DNA of 64,000 nt from Devosia sp. 67-54. Its GTDB lineage: Bacteria > Pseudomonadota > Alphaproteobacteria > Rhizobiales > Devosiaceae. Below the pieces are notes generated by a model. It was given only the letters and a program-made list of their open reading frames with translations, ran no database searches and was not told the DNA's origin. Positions 51,430 to 61,324 of this stretch are shown here, in pieces (the stretch's first letter is position 1; every line of letters begins with the position of its first letter). The translations under genes were made by a program, and so were the position numbers. The DNA lies in NCBI RefSeq assembly GCF_001899075.1, contig NZ_MKVA01000011.1, positions 434,001 through 498,000 on the forward strand, given 5' to 3'.

Positions 51430-51760
51430 TCGACGCCGGTCGCAAGCCTTCCAGTGGCGCCACCGCGGATCGCCGGGGGGAGAGGAAGGTCGGAGCTTTC
51501 ATGGACGAACGCGCCGGCGATGAGCTCGCAGTGACGTTCGGTGATGCCCTCGCCGCGAGCGGCCGCGTACCAGGTTGATCGAACGGCCTCCTTCAACTGT
51601 GCGATGAGGTCTGCCGCCTCCTCGGTGGAGAGCAGGAACCGCGCGCACTGCGAAAGCATGTTCTGGTCGTTTGCATAGCGGCCGGCATCGCCGCAGATCA
51701 AAGCGAGGCCGCGGCGCTCGACGCTGACCGGAGTGTTGGGCGTAAGGTCGCAAGCGGGCG
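51430..51760 (-). pseudogene. HipA-type toxin remnant (C-terminal end)
   Basis: Minus-strand translation gives NTPVSVERRGLALICGDAGR then YANDQNMLSQCARFLLSTEE, TWYAAARGEGITERHCELIA and GAFVHES. This matches the end of HipA-type Ser/Thr kinases of toxin-antitoxin modules. The kinase core and the HipB antitoxin are absent. Confidence 0.7.
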
Positions 51761-51814
51761 AAAGGCCTCATTGGGCACCCGTTCGGGTGATCGACGTTCT
51801 TGTGGAAGGACTGC

Positions 51815-51985
51815 ATCTTGCCCGGTCATGCCTTCGTTCGTGCGATTCCCTGCTTTACAGTCCGGCCCGGCTATGATCTCCGCGACCTGCTGAACCTCTA
51901 CATCTATGTCGATCTGAAGGAGATCCGCTCGTCACGCCGCATCGAGCGCGAGTGCAATGGCAGCGTCCAAGTCATCTGGCTCACT
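51815..51985 (+). pseudogene. IS1182-type transposase remnant
   Basis: Plus-strand translation RPGYDLRDLLNLYIYVDLKE followed by IRSSRRIERECNGSVQVIWL matches the N-terminal region of IS1182-type transposases (GRPGYDPxxLLKLYIYGYLN). It breaks off after about 55 residues. Together with the Tn3 and HipA pieces it marks an insertion hot spot next to the sugar-acid locus. Confidence 0.7.
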
Positions 51986-52008
51986 CGCAACTGGCACCCG
52001 CCGTACGG

Positions 52009-53178
52009 CTACTCGTAGACCGTCTTGCCGGTCTCGTGCTTCTTCACGAAGTCCCAGTTGATGTTGAAGCCGAGACCCGGGCCGGTCGGCACCGACACGC
52101 AGCCTTCGCTGTCCACGGCGTCGAGATCGTCGGAATAGTCGTCGGCATGGATCTGGTGCTGGCTCTTCCAGCCCGGCACCTTCGGGTTCACCAGCCCCAG
52201 CTCGTAGTAATTGGTGTTGCGGATCGCGGCCATGCAGTGCCGCGGCGCATGCCCCGGCGCGTGGATCTCGACATCCATGCCGAAGCCTTCCGCCACATGC
52301 GCCAGCTTCATCACCCCGGTGATGCCGCCATCGTAGTCGACATCCGCCCGCACGAAGTCGGTGCCCTCGGCGATCAGGTTGTCGACCCTCGGCTCGATGC
52401 CGCGGATGTGCTCGCCCATCAGGATCGGCGTCCCGATGAACTCGCGCAGCCGCTTGTGCGCGTAAGCCGAAATGCCGCCGTCCTTGTAAGGGTCCTCGTA
52501 CCAGAAGTACCCCGCCTCGTCGCAGGCCCGGCCCACCTTCAGCGCATCGCCCCAGTTCTCGTACTCGCAGCCCGGGTCGATCATCAGGTCCATGCCCTCG
52601 CCGACGGCCTTGCGCGTCGCCAGCACCGCCGCCGCCTCGCGCGCAATGGGCCCGTGCCCCCAGCCATGGATCTTGAACGCCGGGTAGCCCATCTCCTTGC
52701 ACTGCACGGCGAATTCGCCGAACGCTTCGGGGCTGTCGAGCCCCCCATTCTCGTCGCCGTGGAAGGTCGAGGCATAAGCCGGCAGCCTGTCACGCCAGCC
52801 GCCCAGCAGCTGGTAAACCGGCTGCCCCGCCACCTTGCCGGCGATGTCCCACAGGCAGCAGTCGATCGGCCCCATGCCGAACTTGTCGTGCTTGCGCAGC
52901 GCCCGCTTCATGTCGTTCCAGATCAGCTCGCGCTGCAGCGCGTTCTTGCCGATCAAGTAGTTGGCGAGCATCGCCACCTGCGCATAGGAGACGCCGACCC
53001 CGCCGGCATATTCGCCGGTCACCCCGCCCGCGGTCTCGATCGTCATCACATAGTCGGTGAACTCGACCGTGCCGCCCTTCGAATAGACGTGGTTGAAGCC
53101 GTTGTAGTCGCCGGTGAGGTCGCGGCGCGCCCACCTGTACTGCTGGACGCTGACACGGGTGATGCTGAGGTCCTTCAT
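52009..53178 (-). CDS. Enolase-superfamily (mandelate racemase-like) dehydratase
   Basis: A 389-residue member of the mandelate racemase/muconate lactonising group; such enzymes abstract a proton alpha to a carboxylate, usually to dehydrate a sugar acid. FKIHGWG (near residue 165) offers the Lys/His base position. The metal ligands are in MIDPGCEYE, YEDPYKDG and MGEHIRG, and a candidate catalytic His is in HAPGHAPRH. The gene begins 50 bases after the ABC ATPase stop, at the end of the leftward transporter operon, so its substrate is probably what the transporter imports. Confidence 0.9.
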   Translation of the reverse strand: MKDLSITRVSVQQYRWARRDLTGDYNGFNHVYSKGGTVEFTDYVMTIETAGGVTGEYAGGVGVSYAQVAMLANYLIGKNALQRELIWNDMKRALRKHDKFGMGPIDCCLWDIAGKVAGQPVYQLLGGWRDRLPAYASTFHGDENGGLDSPEAFGEFAVQCKEMGYPAFKIHGWGHGPIAREAAAVLATRKAVGEGMDLMIDPGCEYENWGDALKVGRACDEAGYFWYEDPYKDGGISAYAHKRLREFIGTPILMGEHIRGIEPRVDNLIAEGTDFVRADVDYDGGITGVMKLAHVAEGFGMDVEIHAPGHAPRHCMAAIRNTNYYELGLVNPKVPGWKSQHQIHADDYSDDLDAVDSEGCVSVPTGPGLGFNINWDFVKKHETGKTVYE

Positions 53179-53227
53179 CTCGTTCCTTCGGGTAGGGGAG
53201 GGGGGCCGGCGCCCGCGCGCCGTCCAC

Positions 53228-54307
<1,080 letters not shown>

Positions 54308-54311
54308 CGGT

Positions 54312-55157
54312 CTAGCCCTTGACTGCGCCGGTGGTGATGCCGGCGACCATGACGCGTTGCACGATGGCGAACAGCACGACCACCGGCAGGATCGAGATCA
54401 TCCCGCCGGCGGCCAGCATGCCCCACGGCAGTTGGAATTCGCCCACCATCAGCTGCAGCCCCACCGGCCAGGTGCGCGAGCCCTGGCTGGTGGTGAGCAT
54501 CAGGGCGAACAGGTATTCGTTCCACGCCGCGATGGCGACGAAGAGGCAGGTGGCGACCAGCCCGTTGCGGGCGATCGGAATGACGATGCCCAGCATCGCC
54601 CCGATGCGGGTCGAGCCGTCGATGCGCGCCGCGCTTTCGAGCTCCTTGGGCGCCGCATCGAAGAAGCCCTTCAGCATCCACACGAACAGCGGCAACAGGA
54701 AGCTCGTATAGGCGACGGCGAGCCCCACACTGCTGTCGAGCAGCCCCACCTGCTGCATCACCACGAACAGCGGAATGATCATCAGCACCGCCGGGAACAT
54801 CCGCACCACGAGGTAGCCCAGCATCAGCTGCGTGCGCCCGGGGAAGTGGAAGCGCGCGAATGCATAGGATGCGATGGTGCCGGTGAGGAGGCAGATCAGC
54901 ACCGTCACGCTGGTGGTGATCAGGCTGTTGATCACCAGTGCCGGGTAGCCCGACTGGTTCCACAGCCGCACGTACCACTCGAAGGTGAAGCGCGTCGGCA
55001 GGTACACCATCTCGCGCGTCACGATGTCTTCCTCGACCTTCACCGAGGTAAGCAGCGTCCACAGGATCGGGAAGATGCAGATGAAGGCCAGCAGGATCAG
55101 CACCGCGTAGGCGGCGATGTCCCAGATGAGCTTGGAGCCGGAGCGGGTCTGGGCCAT
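54312..55157 (-). CDS. MalG-type sugar ABC permease
   Basis: A 281-residue inner-membrane permease with six helices; the EAA loop reads [20 protein letters not shown] and the end is [10 protein letters not shown]. The ATG at 55157 (product MAQTRSGSK) fits the family's N-terminus; the frame is open 16 codons further. It follows the MalF-type gene by four bases. Confidence 0.94.
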   Translation of the reverse strand: MAQTRSGSKLIWDIAAYAVLILLAFICIFPILWTLLTSVKVEEDIVTREMVYLPTRFTFEWYVRLWNQSGYPALVINSLITTSVTVLICLLTGTIASYAFARFHFPGRTQLMLGYLVVRMFPAVLMIIPLFVVMQQVGLLDSSVGLAVAYTSFLLPLFVWMLKGFFDAAPKELESAARIDGSTRIGAMLGIVIPIARNGLVATCLFVAIAAWNEYLFALMLTTSQGSRTWPVGLQLMVGEFQLPWGMLAAGGMISILPVVVLFAIVQRVMVAGITTGAVKG

Positions 55158-55161
55158 GGCG

Positions 55162-56121
55162 CTAGTCCTGGTTGACCTTGGCGAGGCGGATATAGATGTA
55201 GGCAAAGCCCATCAGCAGCACGAACATCACCACCGACAGCGCCCCCGCGTAGCCGAAATTGAAGTCCTTGTAGGCCATCTGGAAGGCATAGAGCGACAGC
55301 ACCTGGGTCGAACGGCCCGGGCCGCCCGAGGTGAGGATCAGCAGCAGGTCCGGCGAGTTGACGAGGCCGATGACGCGCAGGATCACCGCCGCTGCGATGA
55401 TCGTCTTGAGCATCGGCAGCGTGATCAGCCGCAGCTGCGCCAGCGGCCCCGCGCCGTCGATGTCGGCAGCCTTGTAGAGATCGGATGGGATGCTCTTCAG
55501 GCCGGCCATGATGAGCAGCGTGAAGAACGGGAAGCTGTGCCAGGTCTCCACCACGATGGCGGCGGCCATGGCGGTGGCGGGGTCCGCGAACCAGGCCTTG
55601 TAGCTGTCGAGCCAGCCCAGTCGCACCAGCACGTCGTTGATGACGCCGAGGCGCGGGTCGAGCATCAACGCCCACATGTGGCCGGCAACGACGTTGGGCA
55701 GGAAATAGGGAAGTAGGATCACCACGGCCAACATCTTGGTGCCGGGCAAGTTGCGGTTCAGCGCCAGTGCTGCGATCAGGCCGATGACGAACTCGAGCAC
55801 GATCGAGGAGGTCGCCCAGACCGCCGTGTTGCGCAGCGAGACCCAGAAGATCGGGTCTGCCAGCATGCGGGCATAGTGCTTGGAGCCCACCCAGTCGGTG
55901 CCGAGGTCGGGCCGGTTGAGCCGCATCTCCCGGAAGCTCATCTGCATGCCATAGAGCGTCGGATAGAGCACCACGGCCGTGATCAGCAGCGCGCTGGGAA
56001 GGAGCAGCACGTACATCCAGTACCTGGTCTCCGACAGCTCGCCCAGCATGCGGACGGGGTTGATGGCATCCCAGACCGATAGCGGCGCGGAACTGGTGGC
56101 CGAATAGGACGTGCGGCTCAT
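55162..56121 (-). CDS. MalF-type sugar ABC permease
   Basis: A 319-residue permease with six predicted helices and the coupling loop YKAADIDGAGPLAQLRLITL. It is the first permease after the binding-protein gene, about 80 bases downstream of it. Together with the MalG-type protein it forms the membrane channel. Confidence 0.94.
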   Translation of the reverse strand: MSRTSYSATSSAPLSVWDAINPVRMLGELSETRYWMYVLLLPSALLITAVVLYPTLYGMQMSFREMRLNRPDLGTDWVGSKHYARMLADPIFWVSLRNTAVWATSSIVLEFVIGLIAALALNRNLPGTKMLAVVILLPYFLPNVVAGHMWALMLDPRLGVINDVLVRLGWLDSYKAWFADPATAMAAAIVVETWHSFPFFTLLIMAGLKSIPSDLYKAADIDGAGPLAQLRLITLPMLKTIIAAAVILRVIGLVNSPDLLLILTSGGPGRSTQVLSLYAFQMAYKDFNFGYAGALSVVMFVLLMGFAYIYIRLAKVNQD

Positions 56122-56202
56122 CGGAGCTCTCGAAGGCTAACGGTGGCGAGCAAGGAGACACGGGCGGCCGCCATCCTGGCAGGCCGCCCGCGGGGAGGTT
56201 GG

Positions 56203-57446
56203 TTACGAGGTCGCTTCCGCGAGGCCGGCGATCATCTCGTCGACCGCCTGCTCCGGCGTCGCTTCGCCGATCAGCACGCGCTGGAAGGCGGGGAGTACGG
56301 TGCTCTCGGCCCAGCCGGCGGCGCCGGGGAAGCTCGGCTGCGGGATGCCGAAGCCGAGGGTCTCGGACGCGGCGGCGTACATCGGGTTGCCACCGATGCG
56401 TTCGTCCTGGGCCGCGGTGGTCGAGGCTGGGAAGTAGCCGGTCTTTTCGAGGAAGGCGACGGCGGCGTCGGGCTCGCCCCAGAACTTGATCCATTCCCAG
56501 GCCGCGTCGGCGTCCTCAGGCTTGGTGATCGAATTGTAGGCATAGGCGAGGCGGGCGACGCGCTTGGCCGGACCGGCCGGAATCGCCATGGTGCCGAACT
56601 CGACGCCGGGTTTCAGCTTGGACGCGATGTCCTGATACGAGCCGGTATGGTGGGAGATCATCGCCGTCTGGCCGGTCTGGAAGCCTTCGATGATCTGGCG
56701 GAAGCCGTCGTTCGGCGCGCTCGGGGGCGCGGCGTTCTTGGCCATGTCGGCGAAGTACTTGATGCCCTCGATGGCCTTATCGCGGTCGAGGCCGGTCGAG
56801 CCGTCCTCATGCAGCACAGGCGAGCCGAAGGCTTCCATTATGTTGAGGATGGTGTACTGACCGCCAGGGCCGCCGCGCAGGCCGAAGCCATAGCGGTTGG
56901 CTCCCGCGTCGGTCAACTTGACGGCCGCGTCGTACATCTCGGCGAGGGTAGTCGGCACGGCGATGCCGGCTTCCTCGAACCAGTCCTTGCGGTAGTACAT
57001 CCAGTCGACGAAGGCGAAGCCCGGCACGCCGTAGATCTTGCCGTCGGCGGTAATCGAGTCGAAGCGCTGGTCGGCGAAGTCGGCGCGGCGCTCCCAGCTC
57101 TGGATGCGGTCCGTCATGTCGCTCAGTGCACCCATCGCTAGCAAGTCGCGGAAGCGCTCGGACGACACCATGGTGACGCTCGGGCGGGTGTTGGCGACCA
57201 CGGCAGCGGTGATCTTGGCCATGAACTCCGGGTTAGGGATGTTCTCGGGCGTAACCGAGATGTCCGGATGCGCCGCGGCGAACAGCTTCATGACCTCGTC
57301 GAGGCCCGCCTGCTCGGATTGGCTGGTAAAGGTGTGCCAGTAGTTGATCGACTTGCTCTGGGCAAAGGCGGCTTGCGGCACCAAGGCCGAGGCGGCGAGC
57401 AGTCCGCCGCCATCTTCAGCACGTTGCGCCGGCTAAAGTTCGTCAT
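56203..57446 (-). pseudogene. Sugar-binding protein gene with frameshift in its Tat signal
   Basis: The mature part (393 codons, in frame from about 57384) is a normal family-1 extracellular solute-binding protein (INYWHTFTSQSEQAGLDEVM, VPGFAFVDWMYYRKDWF). Upstream, an ATG at 57446 with a GGAGG site begins a twin-arginine signal (MTNFSRRNVLKMAA). One base is missing at about 57400, so the rest of the signal (GLLAASALVPQAAFAQ) lies in another frame. Read literally, the protein would be cut short or would start inside the signal and stay in the cytoplasm. It may be a sequencing error in a GCGGCGG run, or a real inactivating or slippage-corrected mutation. Confidence 0.75.
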
Positions 57447-57482
57447 GTGGGTCCTCCGATTTTGATCGTTCAATAATTCGAT

Positions 57483-57494
57483 CTGATATATCAG
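57483..57494. promoter_or_regulatory. Operator-like palindrome before the transporter operon
   Basis: CTGATATATCAG is a perfect 12-base palindrome, 37 bases upstream of the binding-protein start codon. An identical 12-mer lies at 58554-58565 between the regulator gene and the divergent dehydratase gene. FCD-type GntR proteins bind short palindromes of this size. Confidence 0.65.
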
Positions 57495-57529
57495 TTTCGT
57501 GGTACTGACGTCGGCGCCGGAGTCAAGTG

Positions 57530-57720
57530 CTCGCTGACTTTGACCTGCGTCACGGCTGCAGCGTCACGCAGCCCAGTCGTAGCGGTGCCGACACCGGGCT
57601 CGTCGCTGACGCGCAGGTTGCGGTGGACGATGGCCGAGGACCCAGGCTTGTCGAGGGCGCGAACCTGCTCCTCGTTCATGATCAACTGCTCGCAGCAGTC
57701 GTTGTTCGAGATGCCGCGCA
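57530..57720 (-). pseudogene. Possible C-terminal fragment of an enolase-superfamily enzyme
   Basis: Minus-strand translation NDCCEQLIMNEEQVRALDKP then SSAIVHRNLRVSDEPGVGTA resembles the closing segment of sugar-acid dehydratases (a beta-strand motif ending in xDxPGxG). No other part of such a gene is present. The remaining bases of the 57447-57820 gap show nothing else recognisable. Confidence 0.3.
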
Positions 57721-57820
57721 AGGCTGCGCGGTCTCGAGGCTCATGCCGTGCACCTCACGTCGCCCGGGGTGTGCACCTTGTATCCTTTAAGCGAGGTCGC
57801 GGGCGTCGCTGCGTCCGGCG

Positions 57821-58516
57821 CTAAATGAACATCCCGAGGTGACGTTGCAGCGCCGTGGTGAAGTGGGCGACGAGCGCCGCCTCGGCGGCATTTGGGTCGC
57901 GCTCCTCGATTGCCGCGATGATCTCGATGTGCTCGCGCATCGTCCGCTGCGCGAGCGGCACGGTCATGCGGCGGTTCAGCCGGACCAGCCGCAGGTAGGT
58001 GCGCATGCGGTCGTAGGCGTTCTGCGCGAGTGGATTGCGCAGTGCCTCGATGGTCGAGTTGTGCAGCAGCTCCTCGAGGTATTCGAGTTCGACCAGGATC
58101 TCCGGCGTAATGCCGGCCGTCTCTAGCTTGAGGGCCATCTCGAGATGGCGGCGGCGCAGGTTGGCGATCTCCTCGTCCGTCGCGGTTTCGCAGAAGACCT
58201 TTACTGCCGCGCGCTCGATGATAGTGCGCAACTGGTAAGTCGACTTGGTCAGCTCTGCGCCGGGCTTAGTGATCTGGATGCCGGAGCGCGGGTGGATGGT
58301 CAAGATACCCTCCGCTTCCAGCACGCGCAGGGCGTCACGGAGCGGAGCCACCGGAACGCCCAGCAGCTTGACGAGGTCGTTCTGGGAGACGAAGGCGCCC
58401 GCTGGCAGGCGCCGGTCGAAGAGCGCCTCGAGTACCCTCCGGTAGGCAACGTCGCTCAGCCGGGTCCCTGCCTCGGTATCGCCGGAGGTGATTATGCCAA
58501 CCGCTCGTTCTGCCAC
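57821..58516 (-). CDS. GntR/FCD-family transcriptional regulator
   Basis: A 231-residue regulator. The GntR winged helix is N-terminal (VAYRRVLEALFDRRLPAGAF, VPVAPLRDALRVLEAEGILT) and the FCD ligand domain C-terminal (LRTIIERAAVKVF, RMRTYLRLVRLNRR, IIAAIEERDPNAAEAALVAH with metal-binding His). It probably senses a sugar acid or a degradation product. It is divergent from the dehydratase gene at 58599, with the palindrome TCTGATATATCAGA between them. Confidence 0.93.
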   Translation of the reverse strand: MAERAVGIITSGDTEAGTRLSDVAYRRVLEALFDRRLPAGAFVSQNDLVKLLGVPVAPLRDALRVLEAEGILTIHPRSGIQITKPGAELTKSTYQLRTIIERAAVKVFCETATDEEIANLRRRHLEMALKLETAGITPEILVELEYLEELLHNSTIEALRNPLAQNAYDRMRTYLRLVRLNRRMTVPLAQRTMREHIEIIAAIEERDPNAAEAALVAHFTTALQRHLGMFI

Positions 58517-58552
58517 TTGTGTGCGTGACCTCCTTCGGATAATCGGCAGATA

Positions 58553-58566
58553 TCTGATATATCAGA
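58553..58566. promoter_or_regulatory. Operator-like palindrome between gntR-type gene and dehydratase
   Basis: TCTGATATATCAGA is a perfect 14-base palindrome, 33 bases before the dehydratase start and 37 bases from the regulator start. Its 12-base core is identical to that at 57483-57494. Confidence 0.7.
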
Positions 58567-58598
58567 CAGTTGAGATAGTCCATCAGAAAGCTCCGACC

Positions 58599-59738
58599 AT
58601 GCACGTCGTCGACTTCCGCATAACCCGTTTTCAGTATGCCCGTGACCGCGTGATCGGCGACAGCCAAGTGTGGATCGACCAGGTCAACATCGCAGCGCTG
58701 GAGCTCATCGCCAACACCGGCGAGGTCGGGCTCGGCTTCGTCCAGGCGCTGTTCTACCCGCTGCCCGATCAGGCCGAGATGGAGCGCGTCTTCCGCGCCG
58801 AGGTCTGGCCGGGGATCGAGGGGCAGCCTCCAGCGGCGCTGGTCCATCGGGTGTCGCGGCCGCGCGGCGGCAATCAGCGGGCCTATTCGGTGCCGTTTCA
58901 CGAGTCGCTGCAGCTTGCCCTGTGGGACCTTGCCGCCAAGCAGGTGGGGCTTCCGATGCACCGGTTGCTCGGCAGCCGGCGCGATCGCGTGGAAGCTTAT
59001 GCCAGCGGTCTCGATTTCCATCTGACTGACGACCAGTACTGCGCCCTTTTCGCGCATGCCAATTCGCTCGGCTACCGCGCCTTCAAGATCAAGGTCGGGC
59101 ATCCCGACTTCGACTGGGACCTCAAGCGGCTGAAGCTCCTGAAGCAGACCGTCCGCAAGGATGCGCTGGTGATGATTGACGCCAACGAGGCCTGGGGCGC
59201 CAAGGAGGCGCTGACCAAGCTTGAGGTAATCCGGCGCGAGGGGCATGACCTGCTGTGGGTCGAGGACCCGATCCTGCGCGACGACCACGACGGGTTGAAG
59301 ATGCTGAAGGACGCGTGCAGCTGGACGCTGATCAACTCCGGCGAGTATCTCGACGCGCACAACAAGCGGCTACTGATGGAAGCGCAGGCCACCGACATCC
59401 TAAATGTCCACGGGCAGGTGACCGATGTGATGCGCATCGGCTGGCTGGCTGCCGACCGAGGCATCCCGGTCAGCCTCGGCAACACTTGCCTTGAAGTCGG
59501 CGTGCATATGGCGTGCGCGCTGCCCGAAGTGCAGTGGCTCGAATACTCTTTCCAGAACTACGATCACCTGGTCGAGGAGCCGGTGGATATCCATGATGGC
59601 TGGGCGCTCGCGCCGAGCCGGCCCGGCCATGGGCTCGTCCTCAGCGAGACGGCCCGTCGGGAATGGTGGCGACCGCACGTTCTGGGACCCGACCAACTGG
59701 GTACGGCGCCCGAGAACGCCCGCCTCGTCAAGCTCTGA
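58599..59738 (+). CDS. Enolase-superfamily sugar-acid dehydratase
   Basis: A 379-residue enzyme of the mandelate racemase group. The base motif FKIKVGHPDFDW has KxK (near residue 163). The metal ligands are in MIDANEAWG, WVEDPIL and NSGEYL. The C-terminal part NTCLEVGVHMACALPEVQWL lacks the clear His-Asp dyad of mandelate racemase, pointing to a dehydratase or epimerase of another subgroup. The ATG at 58599 fits the family's N-terminus. Its placement opposite the FCD regulator suggests it acts early in use of the imported sugar acid. Confidence 0.9.
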   Translation: MHVVDFRITRFQYARDRVIGDSQVWIDQVNIAALELIANTGEVGLGFVQALFYPLPDQAEMERVFRAEVWPGIEGQPPAALVHRVSRPRGGNQRAYSVPFHESLQLALWDLAAKQVGLPMHRLLGSRRDRVEAYASGLDFHLTDDQYCALFAHANSLGYRAFKIKVGHPDFDWDLKRLKLLKQTVRKDALVMIDANEAWGAKEALTKLEVIRREGHDLLWVEDPILRDDHDGLKMLKDACSWTLINSGEYLDAHNKRLLMEAQATDILNVHGQVTDVMRIGWLAADRGIPVSLGNTCLEVGVHMACALPEVQWLEYSFQNYDHLVEEPVDIHDGWALAPSRPGHGLVLSETARREWWRPHVLGPDQLGTAPENARLVKL

Positions 59739-60416
59739 GCCGTCCACGGCATCGGGTGCGTCGTCGGCTTTGCCGTCAAGAGCAAGCGCACGGCGCGACC
59801 GTCATCGCCACGGCCTGACTGGTGGCTTCGCCATGTCTGGAAACGCGTCCGGCAGGCGAGTACCCCCCGATCCGCTCGAAGGTCAGCGTCGAGCGCCGAC
59901 AACTCGGTACCACTGCGCACTTCTGCCGATCGTCCAGTTGCCATGCCACATCCTGCGACGCGATCCTTTGAGACTCAAACAGGACGCGCACGCGGTGAAA
60001 GTCTAGGCGAGCTGCAGAAGGGCAGGGATAACTCCCTGCGGGCGACCTATTCGTCCGTCAGTCGACGCTCAAACTGTCACAACTGCTGCGGAGTGACGTG
60101 AGCGGCCCGCATCTCTTTGACGAGACTCAAAATCTTTACACGGCGTTCGAGGACGATGGCTCGTCGACAGCGCTTGAGGCAGTTGAGCAATAACTACAAC
60201 GCCATTCTAGCAACTTGCCAACGACCGACTGCACAAACGACATGTAACGACTCCTGTGCTGGCAGAAGCCTGCGTCTGCCCCGAGGGACGTGGACAACTT
60301 TCCTGGCGACTTGCGAATTCCGCCAAGGGTTCAAACACTTGTGCGTGTCGCCGCTCAATCACCCTTTGGATCGAGTTGGCTCACGTGTTCGAGACCTACG
60401 AGCGCTACAAAGGACT
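59739..60416. other. Long intergenic stretch, no gene recognised
   Basis: 678 bases. Open frames on both strands (for example about 60117-60437) lack ribosome sites and any recognisable motif, and their amino-acid composition is that of shadow frames. Base composition drops slightly towards 60150-60260. It may hold decayed genes. Confidence 0.45.
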
Positions 60417-61199
60417 CTACTCAGCCAGTTCCCTTGACATCGCCGACGATATCCGCGCCGCCGCTTCGTTGAGATGGCTCAGCAATTCTTGAGCGCGAGC
60501 CTGCTCCGAATTTGCGGGGATCATGAAACAGAGAGTAGCAATGGGGTGGCCGCGCTCGTCACGGATCGCAGCCGCGAGGCAGCACGTGTAGGTATCGGAA
60601 AGGCCAACCGTCATCATTACGTTGGCCTTCATGCCACGTTCGACGTCGGCCAGAAAGCTGTCGAAGTCGATAGTCCGGCCGCTAGGAAGCCGGAAGTCCT
60701 CGTCGGGAATGAGCGCGTGGATTTCGTCCGGGGTCATGCCGCCCACAAGCAATCTTCCCGAAGCAGTCCAGGGTATCGGAACTAGAACGCCGATCTCGGA
60801 AATGATACGAAACAAGCTCGCGCCCGGTTGCATGAAGCCGACCGTATACTTGTTCCCGACAAGCATGCAGAGTTGCGCGGTTTCTCCGTGAACTTTTGCG
60901 AGCCGCAGGACTTCGCTGCGACCGTGACGTAGCAGAGGCTGCGACGCGAGATACGCGTCCGCATAAAAGTAGATTGCTCGGCCGAAGAACGCCCTGTTGG
61001 CGTTGTCGATCTCAAGCATCCCAGCTTCCGCAAGACGCGCGACGATTTCATAGGTCGATGATCGTGGGGCGCGAATCTTGCGCGAGATGTCGCCGATGGT
61101 CATCGGCGTCCGGTTCTCCTTGAGGCACTCGAGAATGTCGATGACGCGGTCGATGCCCCGGGCGCGGGGCAGCGCTGAATCGGCGGTCGTGGTGTCCAA
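60417..61199 (-). CDS. IclR-family transcriptional regulator
   Basis: About 260 residues. The N-terminal winged helix (GIDRVIDILECLKENRTPMT, SSTYEIVARLAEAGML) precedes the IclR effector domain (VPIPWTASGRLLVGG, DTYTCCLAAAIRDERGHPIA). I choose the TTG at 61199 because AGAAAGG lies in front of it. The longer frame to 61286 also starts with TTG and runs through operator-like palindromes. It is divergent from the permease operon and probably controls it. Confidence 0.9.
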   Translation of the reverse strand: MDTTTADSALPRARGIDRVIDILECLKENRTPMTIGDISRKIRAPRSSTYEIVARLAEAGMLEIDNANRAFFGRAIYFYADAYLASQPLLRHGRSEVLRLAKVHGETAQLCMLVGNKYTVGFMQPGASLFRIISEIGVLVPIPWTASGRLLVGGMTPDEIHALIPDEDFRLPSGRTIDFDSFLADVERGMKANVMMTVGLSDTYTCCLAAAIRDERGHPIATLCFMIPANSEQARAQELLSHLNEAAARISSAMSRELAE

Positions 61200-61247
61200 G
61201 CTCGGTGCCTTTCTTAACAGCTTGTCATCGTGACGGATGTCACCTAC

Positions 61248-61285
61248 TGTACGGTATATCGACAGCGTGTCCAGTATATAGGACA
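61248..61285. promoter_or_regulatory. Pair of operator-like palindromes for the IclR-type regulator
   Basis: TGTCCAGTATATAGGACA (61268-61285) is an inverted repeat TGTCC/GGACA, and TGTACGGTATATCGACA (61248-61264) is a similar, less perfect copy 20 bases away (TGT-N-TATA-N-ACA pattern). Both are in the IclR/permease intergenic region, 40-77 bases before the permease start. Confidence 0.55.
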
Positions 61286-61324
61286 ACGCGACCGGTGATG
61301 CCTTGGAGGGAGGAAATTAGAGCG

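Noticed and set aside
59739-60416. Possible transposase or other gene in the gap before the IclR gene
   Set aside because: Frames were checked on both strands; none gave a recognisable motif, start site or consistent composition.
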